A stretch of 64,000 bases of DNA from Pseudophaeobacter sp. EL27 (GTDB lineage Bacteria > Pseudomonadota > Alphaproteobacteria > Rhodobacterales > Rhodobacteraceae), in contig NZ_OMPQ01000013.1 in the NCBI RefSeq assembly GCF_900313025.1, positions 1-64,000 of the forward strand, written 5' to 3'. Of the stretch, positions 1 to 7,979 are shown piece after piece. Both the position numbers and the translations under genes were made by a program. Position 1 is the first letter of the stretch; each line of letters begins with the position of its first letter. The notes under the pieces are model-generated. The model worked only from the letters and a program-made list of their open reading frames with translations, made no database searches and had not been told where the DNA came from.

Positions 1-133
1 CCTGTGGCAATCGCCGTTGTGTGGACCGGTGTTGGCCCAGGACACGGCAAACGCGACGCTCGGAAACCTTCATCTTGCTGCGAATGAGGTCGATGCAGGC
101 ACGGCGGCGCGAGGGGCTCAGAAGTTTCCCTTT
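1..133 (-). CDS. IS3-family transposase OrfB, N-terminal fragment cut by window edge
   Basis: Reading the minus strand one base back from OrfA gives an open frame that runs to the window edge. It encodes a segment starting KLLSPSRRRACIDLIRSKMK, followed by a RRVCRVLGQHRST motif. This is the characteristic N-terminus of the integrase-type OrfB of IS3 elements, ahead of the DDE catalytic domain. No start codon of its own is needed, because the product is normally made as an OrfAB fusion. The catalytic region is outside the window, so activity cannot be judged. Confidence 0.7.
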
Positions 134-396
134 GCGGCCTCGGACAGGATCAATTTGTCCAGCGTCAGGTCCGTTACCGCCCTGCGCAGGCGCTCGTTTT
201 CCTTCTGGAGCCGCTTCAGTTCCTTAAGCTGCTCTGTGCCCATTCCACTGTACTTCTTCTTCCAGCGGTAATAGGTTTGCTCCGTCACGCCGATCTGACG
301 GATTGCATCAATCCGGGGCATCCCTTGCCCCATCAACACTTCAACCTGCCGTAACTTCACGACAATCTCTTCGGGCTTCGGTCTCTTAATAGCCAT
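118..396 (-). CDS. IS3-family transposase OrfA
   Basis: This 92-residue protein is the DNA-binding OrfA of an IS3-type element. The N-terminal half carries a helix-turn-helix of the transposase_8 type (the segment IGVTEQTYYRWKKKY). The C-terminal half is a heptad-like leucine zipper (LKRLQKENERLRRAV) that pairs OrfA with the OrfAB fusion. It ends within the A/G-rich stretch at 125-133 (minus-strand reading AAAGGGAAA), where the -1 frame of OrfB takes over, consistent with programmed frameshifting. It looks intact. Confidence 0.85.
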   Translation of the reverse strand: MAIKRPKPEEIVVKLRQVEVLMGQGMPRIDAIRQIGVTEQTYYRWKKKYSGMGTEQLKELKRLQKENERLRRAVTDLTLDKLILSEAAKGNF

Positions 397-456
397 CTAT
401 GGTCCTCCGCTTTTCTAAACATAGGGGCGGACCACTTCATTGGGGGAGGCTCAGGA

Positions 457-561
457 CGAAACAAGCGCCGCCGCGCCACCGATCTGCGCCTCGACTGCCC
501 CTACAACGGCCAGGGTCTCGCCCCTGCCAATCTGATGGAGAATGAAATTGGAAAAGGTTGA
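457..561 (+). pseudogene. Possible 3' remnant of a gene cut by the IS
   Basis: Immediately right of the IS tip, one frame stays open for 34 codons to a TGA and encodes a plausible protein tail (RNKRRRATDLRLDCPYNGQ, then a short end). The other two plus-strand frames read like non-coding translations. I infer that the IS inserted into a gene of the integrative element and left this tail. The parent family is not recognised. Confidence 0.3.
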
Positions 562-569
562 AACGTAAA

Positions 570-598
570 AGATCGGGCGCAGCACGCACACCCGATCT
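570..598. terminator. Hairpin, possible terminator
   Basis: A perfect 8-bp inverted repeat, AGATCGGG and CCCGATCT, is separated by 13 bases and lies 8 bases after the stop of the remnant at 457-561. No clear T-run follows, so it may be a weak terminator or an operator for the next gene. Confidence 0.35.
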
Positions 599-736
599 CT
601 ATGCCTGTGACAACAAGCTTGCGGCACCCTAATGGGCGGACGACCCGAGCGCCTACCAACACCTTTAGCGTGCATTTGTAGCCAAAACCTTAACCCCAGC
701 CCCGAAACTGCACCACAAAATGGAAAGCTTATCAGC

Positions 737-1390
737 ATGGCCAAAGTACTTATCGGATGCGAGACCAGCGGAGTCGTGAGAGAGGCATTTCTTGCCTTTG
801 GGCATGATGCTTGGTCTTGCGACCTGCTCCCATCTGACACGCCCACCAACCGCCACATTCAAGGTGACATTCTCGACGTGATGCAGGGGGATTGGGACCT
901 GATGGCCGTCATGCACCCACCTTGCACCCGTCTCTGCAATAGCGGCGTCCGCTGGCTCAGCAAGCCCCCTACAGGCCGCAGCCTGCAGGATATGTGGTTA
1001 GAACTAGACGACGGCGCTGCGCTGTTCTCAGCTGTCTGGAATGTGCCTCACATCCCCTGCGTGGCTGTTGAGAACCCCGTAATGCACAAACACGCCAAGG
1101 CGCGGATCCAAAACTATCAGCGCCCAGCGCAGACGGTGCAGCCTTGGCAGTTTGCGACAGACCCAAATGGCCCCGACAATGAGCGAAAGAGAACCTGTTT
1201 CTGGTTGCGCAACCTGCCGCCTCTGGCAGCTACAGGCTCCCTCGACGGTTCCACGTCCCGCGATAGCGTTCACAAAGCGAGCCCAGGCGCAGAGCGTTGG
1301 AAGTTGCGGAGCAAGTTCTTCCCCGGCATCGCTGCAGCAATGGCAGGCCAGTGGGGCAGCCACGCCTCTCAAATGGAGCGGGCGGCATGA
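737..1390 (+). CDS. C5-methyltransferase-like phage/island protein
   Basis: This 217-residue protein resembles small DNA cytosine methyltransferase-like proteins found in prophages and islands of Rhodobacterales. A degenerate SAM-binding N-terminus (VLIGCETSGVVREAF, residues 4-18) is followed by HPPCTRLCNSG around residue 60. That is the position of motif IV, with the catalytic cysteine after PP. A VENP segment further on stands where motif VI (ENV) sits. The ATG at 737 is preferred to the upstream in-frame ATG at 632 because homology-like sequence starts there and a GGAA lies just upstream. It is shorter than true C5 methylases and lacks an obvious target-recognition domain, so enzymatic activity is uncertain. 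It precedes the Xis-like and integrase genes on the same strand. Confidence 0.65.
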   Translation: MAKVLIGCETSGVVREAFLAFGHDAWSCDLLPSDTPTNRHIQGDILDVMQGDWDLMAVMHPPCTRLCNSGVRWLSKPPTGRSLQDMWLELDDGAALFSAVWNVPHIPCVAVENPVMHKHAKARIQNYQRPAQTVQPWQFATDPNGPDNERKRTCFWLRNLPPLAATGSLDGSTSRDSVHKASPGAERWKLRSKFFPGIAAAMAGQWGSHASQMERAA

Positions 1391-1429
1391 ACTCCCCCAA
1401 AACCGCTTCAAACCAACCCGGAGAGCCGC

Positions 1430-1636
1430 ATGGGACGCGTTGAACGAATAGCTGTCACTGAAAAGACCGCTGCAAAGCTTATGGATATGGCGCCAGTGGA
1501 ATTTCGCCAGCTCGTAAAATCCGGCTCCCTGCCTTCGCCTGTAAAGATTACGGGTAACTTTGAACGCTGGCGGGTTTCTGACCTTGAGGCAGTGCTCAAT
1601 GGTGACGCAATGAATGAAGATGATTTCTCATGGTAA
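1430..1636 (+). CDS. AlpA/excisionase-like DNA-binding protein
   Basis: This is a 68-residue protein with a winged-helix/MerR-like fold typical of AlpA and Xis proteins. The pattern 'VTEKTAAKLMDMAPVEFRQL' then 'LPSPVKI' then 'RWRVSDLEAVL' matches recognition helix, wing and final helix. Its last codons overlap the integrase start by 7 bases (the ATG of int lies inside the TCATGGTAA end), so the two genes are translationally coupled. By position it is the likely directionality factor or regulator of the adjacent integrase. It is not a recognised named gene. Confidence 0.7.
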   Translation: MGRVERIAVTEKTAAKLMDMAPVEFRQLVKSGSLPSPVKITGNFERWRVSDLEAVLNGDAMNEDDFSW

Positions 1637-2640
1637 AGAAAAACGCCAAGCCGTACCTCGCCTGCATCCGCCGCGATGGAAAGGACTATTGGTATTTTCG
1701 ACGGGGATACACCCGGATCAGGCTTCCTGACGATCCTGACAGCCCGGAATTTGATCGGGCCTATTGGAACATCCGAACGGGCAAGGCCAAGAAAGAAATT
1801 GCTACAACATTCGAGGCGGTGATCGTCAGCTACTATCAAACCCCGCGCTTCATGCGCCTGAAGGCTGGCACAAAAGCAGAATACCGCCGCACACTTGAAC
1901 TAATCCGCGAGAAAAACGGATCCAAGGATTTCACTAAACTGCGGCGACGCGATGTGATCGCTGCCCGTGACCAGTATGCAGACCAATGGCGCAAAGCGAA
2001 TGCAATGGTTGAACAGATATCAATCCTGGCTCGTCACGCAATCGATCTTGAATGGATCACCGCAAACCCCGCCCAGGGTGTGGAAAAGCTGAAAGGCGGC
2101 AGCTACGAGGCCTGGCCAGAGGTGAAACTTGCTGCCTATGAGCGCTACTGCAAAGATCACGGCCTGACAGTTGAGAGAACGATATTTGAACTCAGCATCG
2201 GAACCGGTCAGCGTATCGGTGACGTCGTTGCCATGGAGTGGGATCAGTTCAAAGGTGGCTATATGGAAGTAGTGCAGGAAAAGACAGGCGTCCGCCTATC
2301 CATCTTCTGCCCAGAGCGTCTACAATCCTATCTCGCACAATTGCCTAGAGCAGGTCGGCACCTCCTGGCGAAGAACCTCACCCAACACTTGAGCAAGCGC
2401 CGGGCGCAGTTTCTTGTGTCAGAGGTGCGGGAGGCAATTTCTGCCAAGGCTTATGTGATACACGGCTGGCGCTACACCGCAGCCAAGGAACTAGCGGAGG
2501 CGGGCTGTTCAGACACAGAGATTCAATCTGTCACCGGGCACAAATCTCTCGAAATGGTCAAGAAGTACCGCCAGCAGGCTCGCCAAAAACAGCTCTCGAA
2601 AACTGCACAGCTGCGTCGGAACAGAACGACAACGGAATAG
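1630..2640 (+). CDS. int: Tyrosine-type site-specific integrase
   Basis: This 336-residue phage-type integrase joins a mobile element to the chromosome by tyrosine recombination. The catalytic set is complete: Arg195 in TGQRIGD, Lys218 in QEKTGV, His278 and Arg281 in HGWR, His304 in TGHKS and nucleophile Tyr313 in VKKYR. The N-terminal part (about 1-60) looks like an arm-binding domain, and residues about 60-150 like the SAM-like core-binding domain. It reads toward, and ends 96 bases from, the 3' end of a tRNA-Leu gene, the classic arrangement for an element inserted in a tRNA. The element therefore extends leftwards out of the window. Confidence 0.9.
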   Translation: MVKKNAKPYLACIRRDGKDYWYFRRGYTRIRLPDDPDSPEFDRAYWNIRTGKAKKEIATTFEAVIVSYYQTPRFMRLKAGTKAEYRRTLELIREKNGSKDFTKLRRRDVIAARDQYADQWRKANAMVEQISILARHAIDLEWITANPAQGVEKLKGGSYEAWPEVKLAAYERYCKDHGLTVERTIFELSIGTGQRIGDVVAMEWDQFKGGYMEVVQEKTGVRLSIFCPERLQSYLAQLPRAGRHLLAKNLTQHLSKRRAQFLVSEVREAISAKAYVIHGWRYTAAKELAEAGCSDTEIQSVTGHKSLEMVKKYRQQARQKQLSKTAQLRRNRTTTE

Positions 2641-2736
2641 GAACAAGAATCAGAGTGTAAAAAGAAGTGTAAAACTTCAAAATCGCACCTGAACCATGAC
2701 CAAGAAAGAGTTGTGATTTTCCGTTTAAAATCAGAG

Positions 2737-2821
2737 TGGTGCGGGTGAAGGGACTCGAACCCCCACGCCTCGCGGCGCCAGAACCTAAATCTGGTGCGTC
2801 TACCAATTCCGCCACACCCGC
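2737..2821 (-). tRNA. tRNA-Leu (anticodon UAG)
   Basis: Read on the minus strand, the sequence folds as a type II tRNA. The acceptor stem GCGGGTG pairs with CACCCGC, followed by discriminator A and an encoded CCA (2737-2739). The anticodon arm is CCAGA-TTTAGGT-TCTGG with anticodon TAG. A variable arm, and the T loop GGTTCGAGTCC, follow. The 3' end faces the integrase gene, so this gene is the probable attachment site. The apparent protein reading frame over this locus is a shadow. Confidence 0.95.
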
Positions 2822-2984
2822 ACGTTTGGCAAATCACTGATTGCCTGCCGCGGTGGATAGCAAAGGTTGAAACCGGATGCGAGCGCTAATTTCACCAAAA
2901 CCTAACAATGCAGCGGCGCAACAATCGGGAAAAAATTAACTTATTATGCAGGTCTGAGCAAAAAATGGCGCGACCAGATCACTG

Positions 2985-3584
2985 TTGCCCCCTAAGCTAA
3001 GCAAAAAAGTTGAGGCAAAAGAGTTGAAACCAATAAATTCGCAAGCCCCCAGGCCTGCGGGGTTGGTGGTCCCCCCCCCGAGACCGAGCCCACGCCGCCG
3101 CACATTTCAGAGCGTCGACGATCAGGCCTCTTTTGTTGCGCTGCTCCCCGGTACCCTGCTGCACACCCGGCGTGGTGACTGCCGTGTCGAAACACTTCTC
3201 CCAGGTGATGATATCATCTCTCGCGATCAGGGGCTGGTCACCTGTAACGCGATACAACAACGCACTTGCAGGACCAATACTATCTGGTTTGCACCTGGTT
3301 CTCTTGGCGATAGCCGCCCGGAATGCGATGTAATCCTGCCCGCCGATCAGCAGATTTTGCTCCGAGATTGACGGGCCAAAGCCATCAATGGAAAACCGCA
3401 AGCTCTGGCCCGGGCCGCAACCCTGGTAGACGAAGAATTCATCTGTGATCTTGGCCCGCGCGAAATCACGCTGACCGTTCTGCACTTTGGCCGTCCCCAT
3501 ATCATCTATGCTGGGGGACTGGAGGTCGCAGCGGCCAGGCACTCCGCAGGCGCTCAATCAGGCAAGATCACTGCACTCGGCTAA
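2985..3584 (+). pseudogene. Hint-domain protein interrupted by an in-frame TGA
   Basis: A single frame runs 199 codons from a TTG at 2985 to TAA at 3582, broken only by TGA at 3369-3371 (codon 129). The reading before it (FVALLPGTLLHTRRGDCRVE, then LLPGDDIISRDQG and APGSLGDSRPE) and after it (RAKAINGKPQAL, LVDEEFICDLG, HIIYAGGLEV) is the continuous pattern of the Rhodobacterales Hint-domain family. The family typically has LLRDWRAQA at the break, so a TGG tryptophan codon has probably mutated to TGA. A run of nine C bases (3071-3079) lies in the 5' part. The start is uncertain. The last four bases overlap the 3' end of nnr on the other strand. Without readthrough the product is a 128-residue truncated protein. 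Confidence 0.75.
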
Positions 3585-5281
3585 CCTTCCGGCTCCAATC
3601 TGCGCAGCACAGCTGGGATCTGCTCAGGCAGATCTTCGGAGATCAGGCCCGGCCCAAAGGTGCGGGCAGATTCCACATGTAGCCAAGCTCCCATCTCTGC
3701 CGCTTGCATGGGGGAAAACCCGCGTGCCATGAGCCCCGTGATTATCCCGGCCAAAACATCCCCGGACCCCGCGGTCGCCAACCATGGCGCCGCCCGTTCG
3801 TAGTGAGCTGAATTCACCGAGCAACGCCCCGCTGGATCGGCGATCACTGTATCCGCTCCCTTGAACAGGATCACGCACCCGGCTCGCAAGGCCGCCTCTC
3901 GAGTGGCGTCTACCTTTGAATAGGCCGGGCCAGTTAGAGCAGGCGCTGCCAGCTTCGCCGCCAAATCCGGGAACAGCTTGGCAAACTCTCCGCCATGCGG
4001 CGTGAGCACGCAATCTTGATGAAGCAGATCAAACAGCACCTGCGGATCACGCTCAAACCGGGTGAGCGCGTCGGCATCCAGAACAGTGGCACGTCGCGCC
4101 TTCAAAGCAGCAATCACCACTGCCTGAGTATCCATTCCGCGCCCAAGGCCAGGCCCCAGACAGATCGCGTTGAACCGCTCGTCTTCCAGCAACTCAGAAA
4201 CACCATGGGCTCCATCAATCTGATGTAGCATAATCGCCGTCAATTGTGCGGCATTCTCATACATGGCTGATCGCGGCGACCCCAATGTCACCAACCCAGC
4301 CCCAATGCGCAGCGCGCCGCGTGCCGCTAGCCGCGCAGCCCCCGTCTTGCCATGTCCACCGGAGAGAACAAGGGCATGTCCGTGGGAATATTTGTGATTT
4401 TGTGATGCCTTCCCAAGGGACTGCCCCCTCCCGCACTCCACCAGAGTGACAAGCCCACCAGTCGGGTGACACCCGTCAATCGCCAGGGGCTTCACCACAG
4501 TTCTTCCGCAATACCGAGCCCCTGCCCCAAGGACATGCCCCAGCTTCATGCCATGAAAGGTGACCGTTAGATCAGCCTCAACAGCTCTTGTTGCCGCGAC
4601 GTTCTGTTCAAGCCCCTTAAACCCAGCCTCACAAAGAGCCCTACCACTGTCGCTACAGACACCGCTGGGCAGATCCACAGCAACTACCCTAGCGCTTGCC
4701 CCCTGGCGCTGCGCCGCCGGTGTGTACGATCCAACAGCGCGTTGTTCGCAAATGTCTAGCAACATCTGCCCCAGATCCAGAAGTGGGCGCGACAATCCAG
4801 TTCCAAACAAGGCATCCACAACCAGATCCGCCTCCATCGTAGAGGTCTCCAAGTTGTTCTCCAATGGCAGAACCGACCCAAACTCCAGCCACCGCTTGCA
4901 GTTCTGCTTTGCATCCGGCGGTAGCGTCTCTACATCACCATAGAGGAACACCTCCACTTCCCAGTCCCGTGCCTTCAACAGCCGCGCCACCACAAAGCCA
5001 TCGCCGCCATTATTGCCAGGACCACATAGAACCACGGCGCGCCTTGGTGCGACCTGCTTCTTCATTTGGCCAGAAATATCCCGGGGGGAAGCCGCAGGCT
5101 GGGGGGCAGAGCCCCCCTCTTTCTCACCCTCTTTCCCCGCAAGCTCCGGCCATTCCTCAAAAATGGCCTCAACCACCCCCTGCCCGGCGCGCTCCATCAA
5201 TTCCAGCCCGGTGATTTCCCCTGACTCGATGGCGACCAACTCAATGGCGCGCATTTGTGCAGAGGTCAGCAGTTCGGTCAT
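3581..5281 (-). CDS. nnr: Bifunctional NAD(P)H-hydrate epimerase/dehydratase
   Basis: This protein repairs hydrated NADH and NADPH. The N-terminal YjeF epimerase domain interconverts R and S hydrates, and the C-terminal ribokinase-like dehydratase restores the cofactor using ADP. Visible signatures are CGPGNNGGDGFVVARLL in the N domain, a nucleotide-binding LTPHGGEF segment, and AGSGDVLAGIITGLMARG near the end. The start at 5281 has AAGGAG 7 bases upstream; the ATG one codon earlier is possible. At about residues 48-77 the protein carries a Gly/Lys/Pro-rich segment absent from the domain pattern, encoded by a dispersed-repeat-like DNA sequence (see 5053-5138). Length is about 566 residues, larger than the usual 500 or so. 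Confidence 0.93.
   Translation of the reverse strand: MTELLTSAQMRAIELVAIESGEITGLELMERAGQGVVEAIFEEWPELAGKEGEKEGGSAPQPAASPRDISGQMKKQVAPRRAVVLCGPGNNGGDGFVVARLLKARDWEVEVFLYGDVETLPPDAKQNCKRWLEFGSVLPLENNLETSTMEADLVVDALFGTGLSRPLLDLGQMLLDICEQRAVGSYTPAAQRQGASARVVAVDLPSGVCSDSGRALCEAGFKGLEQNVAATRAVEADLTVTFHGMKLGHVLGAGARYCGRTVVKPLAIDGCHPTGGLVTLVECGRGQSLGKASQNHKYSHGHALVLSGGHGKTGAARLAARGALRIGAGLVTLGSPRSAMYENAAQLTAIMLHQIDGAHGVSELLEDERFNAICLGPGLGRGMDTQAVVIAALKARRATVLDADALTRFERDPQVLFDLLHQDCVLTPHGGEFAKLFPDLAAKLAAPALTGPAYSKVDATREAALRAGCVILFKGADTVIADPAGRCSVNSAHYERAAPWLATAGSGDVLAGIITGLMARGFSPMQAAEMGAWLHVESARTFGPGLISEDLPEQIPAVLRRLEPEG
5053..5138 (-). repeat. Dispersed palindromic repeat lying in frame inside nnr
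   Basis: On the minus strand this stretch has a hairpin GGGGGGCTCTGCCCCCC, then a G/C-rich spacer, then GGGATATTTCTGGCC and AAATGAAGAAG. As I recall, this layout matches a repeat common between genes of Rhodobacterales. Here it is read through as protein without a stop. No second copy was noticed in the window, so repeat status rests on memory of related genomes, not on a comparison. Confidence 0.5.
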
Positions 5282-5454
5282 CATGAGGCTCCTTCTTTTT
5301 CAAACTTGGCGATTCACTTCTGCATATTTTTGCAGCGCCTTGCCTAATTTTTAATCAAACACCTTCAAAACTGCCGTCCTCCCCCCCCTGAGACAGCACA
5401 GCGCATTGTCGTCATCATTAAGAAATGATCTGAGGGGCCTCGACAAGGTAGTGA

Positions 5455-5805
<351 letters not shown>

Positions 5806-5847
5806 ACATCAGAATTACCTGACATCAAAATCAGAAGGACCAAGGGA

Positions 5848-7254
5848 ATGAGCACAGACGCAGTTCTCCAGATGATCAAAGACGAAGAAGCGGCCTATGT
5901 GGATATCCGCTTCACAGATGTGCGCGGCAAGCTGCAGCACGTCACTGTGGACGTGGACATGGTTGACGAAGACTTCCTCGACGAAGGATTCATGTTTGAC
6001 GGCTCCTCGATCGCTGGCTGGAAATCGATCGAAAACTCCGACATGAAACTGATGGCGGACACAACTTCGGCCTATGTGGATCCTTTCTACGCTGAAAAAA
6101 CCGTCTGCATTCACTGCTCCATCGTTGAACCCGACACTGGCGAAGCCTACGGTCGCGACCCGCGCGGTACTGCCCAGAAAGCCGAAGCCTACCTGAAGGC
6201 CTCCGGTATTGGCGACGTGGCCTATATGGGCCCCGAAGCCGAATTCTTCCTGTTTGATGACGTGCGCTTCTCCAACTCGATCAACAAGGTCTCCTATGAG
6301 GTCGACGCCACCGACGCCTCCTGGAACACCGACACCGAGTATGAAATGGGCAACATGGGCCACCGCCCTGGCCTCAAAGGCGGCTACTTCCCGGTGAACC
6401 CCATCGACGAAGCTCAGGATCTGCGCTCCGAAATGCTCTCGACCATGAAGCGTCTGGGCATGAAAGTGGACAAGCACCACCACGAGGTTGCTTCCTGTCA
6501 GCACGAGCTGGGTCTGATCTTTGACAGCCTGACCAAACAGGCCGATGAGCTGCAGAAATACAAATATGTGATCCACAACGTGGCCCACGCCTATGGCAAA
6601 TCCGCTACCTTCATGCCCAAGCCGATCTACGGCGACAACGGCACCGGCATGCACGTGAACATGTCGATCTGGAAAGACGGCAAGCCGCTCTTTGCAGGTG
6701 ACAAATATGCGGACCTCAGCCAGGAAGCGCTCTACTTCATCGGCGGCATCCTGAAGCACTCCAAGACCCTGAACGCCTTCACCAACCCGGCGACCAACAG
6801 CTACAAGCGTCTGATCCCTGGTTTTGAAGCCCCCGTTCTGCGTGCCTACTCTGCCCGTAACCGTTCCGGCTGCGTGCGTATTCCATGGACCGAAAGCCCC
6901 AAAGCCAAGCGCGTTGAGGCCCGTTTCCCCGATCCGGCCGCAAACCCCTACCTGTGCTTTGCAGCACTCCTGATGGCTGGCCTGGACGGCATCAAGAACA
7001 AGATCGACCCCGGTGAGGCCATGGACAAGAACCTCTATGACCTGCCTGCCGAAGAGCTGGCCGATATCCCAACCGTTGCGGGCAGCTTGCGCGAAGCGCT
7101 GGAATGCCTGGAAGCCGATCACGACTTCCTGCTGCAGGGTGACGTCTTCACCAAAGATCAGATCGACGGCTATATCGCTCTGAAAATGGAAGAAGTTCAG
7201 ACCTATGAGCACACGCCGCACCCTGTTGAGTATGGCATGTACTACAGCTGCTAA
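5848..7254 (+). CDS. glnA: Glutamine synthetase type I
   Basis: This 468-residue GSI subunit forms a cytosolic dodecamer that makes glutamine from glutamate, ammonia and ATP. It is the main ammonium-assimilating enzyme. Visible signatures are FDGSSIAGW (residues about 51-59), the [14 protein letters not shown] region, the ATP-binding [10 protein letters not shown] segment and the adenylylation site at exactly Tyr397 in NLYDLP, so activity is expected to be controlled by GlnE through GlnB. It is cotranscribed with glnB and followed by a strong terminator at 7282. The long open frame on the opposite strand (5815-7347) is a codon-bias shadow. Confidence 0.98.
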   Translation: MSTDAVLQMIKDEEAAYVDIRFTDVRGKLQHVTVDVDMVDEDFLDEGFMFDGSSIAGWKSIENSDMKLMADTTSAYVDPFYAEKTVCIHCSIVEPDTGEAYGRDPRGTAQKAEAYLKASGIGDVAYMGPEAEFFLFDDVRFSNSINKVSYEVDATDASWNTDTEYEMGNMGHRPGLKGGYFPVNPIDEAQDLRSEMLSTMKRLGMKVDKHHHEVASCQHELGLIFDSLTKQADELQKYKYVIHNVAHAYGKSATFMPKPIYGDNGTGMHVNMSIWKDGKPLFAGDKYADLSQEALYFIGGILKHSKTLNAFTNPATNSYKRLIPGFEAPVLRAYSARNRSGCVRIPWTESPKAKRVEARFPDPAANPYLCFAALLMAGLDGIKNKIDPGEAMDKNLYDLPAEELADIPTVAGSLREALECLEADHDFLLQGDVFTKDQIDGYIALKMEEVQTYEHTPHPVEYGMYYSC

Positions 7255-7281
7255 TCCCGAGCGATTAGACTGAGTTAGAAA

Positions 7282-7307
7282 GGGCGCCCCATCTGGGCGT
7301 CCTTTTT
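7282..7307 (+). terminator. Rho-independent terminator of glnBA
   Basis: The arms GGGCGCCC and GGGCGTCC form an 8-bp stem with one G-U pair and a 5-base loop. Five T follow. It lies 28 bases after the glnA stop. Confidence 0.9.
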
Positions 7308-7382
7308 CCGTTTGAGTGTCGTTTTTCTCAGCATGGGCCGCCCGCAAGACGCGCAGCGCAATGCGGGTTAAGCTGCATCAGA

Positions 7383-7796
7383 TCAGTCCACAAATGGGGT
7401 CGAGCCGTCCCAACCAGCACTGTTGCCAGCCGTGGTTAACGGCACAGTTTGTACAGGCACTGTCTGTACTGGTGCTGTCTGCACTGGAACCGTTGCCCCC
7501 GTCGGGCTGGCCACCGCCCCTACCTCTCCGACACAGCGCCCTGAAAAAATTTTGTAATCCGGCTCCGAGGGCAATACCCTGACGGAGAAGTCCACCATGG
7601 TGCCACCGGGGCAGGCGTCGATTTCAACATGCATTTTGATCTGCTGAGGTGTGAAATCAGAACCTGCAATGCCACTGAACCGGCCATTTGCTTCCTTGTC
7701 GAGTTGCATTTCATTGCTGGCAGGCAACCCGCCACAGGCCGTAAGCACCGCGCAGCATGCAACAGACAACAAGAGTTTGGCAGATTTTGTGATCAT
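7383..7796 (-). CDS. Small lipoprotein of unknown function
   Basis: This 137-residue predicted lipoprotein has a hydrophobic signal ending in lipobox LTAC, with lipidated Cys21, and so sits in the inner or outer membrane facing the periplasm. Two further cysteines (in DACPGG and GRCVGE) could form a disulfide. The C-terminal third is a low-complexity run of PVQTVP-type units, clearly made by tandem duplication of 15-18 bases. No family is recognised. It stands alone between the glnA terminator and the upstream gap. Confidence 0.75.
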   Translation of the reverse strand: MITKSAKLLLSVACCAVLTACGGLPASNEMQLDKEANGRFSGIAGSDFTPQQIKMHVEIDACPGGTMVDFSVRVLPSEPDYKIFSGRCVGEVGAVASPTGATVPVQTAPVQTVPVQTVPLTTAGNSAGWDGSTPFVD

Positions 7797-7858
7797 GGGT
7801 TTTTCTCCTTTTCCGTGGCACTTTACCCAATGGCTCCCCTATGGCAAGAACCCAAACC

Positions 7859-7894
7859 CTTCACTTCAACTTGGCACTTCACTTCAACTTGGCA
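7859..7894. repeat. Perfect 18-bp tandem duplication
   Basis: The unit CTTCACTTCAACTTGGCA occurs twice head to tail in the gap between the divergent lipoprotein and Hsp70-like genes. It probably arose by slippage; it could also duplicate a regulator half-site. Confidence 0.85.
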
Positions 7895-7979
7895 AAATCC
7901 AACTCACCGTCTTCCTCTTGAAGCCCCATGGCGGCTCCTATAGGAAGGCGCGTTCCATCGCCCTACAGGAGCCCGCGCC

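Larger units (their letters stand above)
1..453 (-). mobile_element. IS3-family insertion sequence, one end only
   Basis: The window begins inside an insertion sequence read on the minus strand. It contains a complete small helix-turn-helix OrfA (118-396) and the first codons of an OrfB in the -1 frame, the usual arrangement of IS3-family elements. The end of the element lies to the right of OrfA, in a stretch with the look of a terminal inverted repeat (about 430-453, reading TGAGCCTCCCCCAATGAAGT from the tip inward). The other end and most of OrfB lie outside the window, so neither the matching inverted repeat nor the target duplication can be checked. The exact tip is an estimate. Confidence 0.75.

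Noticed and set aside
2558-2815. 85-residue protein starting MAELVDAPDLGSG
   Set aside because: This is the translation of the tRNA-Leu gene, a well-known false prediction.
3369-3371. TGA as a selenocysteine codon
   Set aside because: No stem-loop of SECIS type was evident right after it, and the expected residue is tryptophan, not a catalytic cysteine.
2997-3557. 186-residue minus-strand frame over the Hint-domain locus
   Set aside because: The plus strand carries the family motifs on both sides of the TGA; the minus frame has none.
5815-7347. 510-residue minus-strand open frame opposite glnA
   Set aside because: It lies entirely over glnA, has no RBS, and its His/Val/Gly-rich translation is the usual shadow of GC-rich codon bias.
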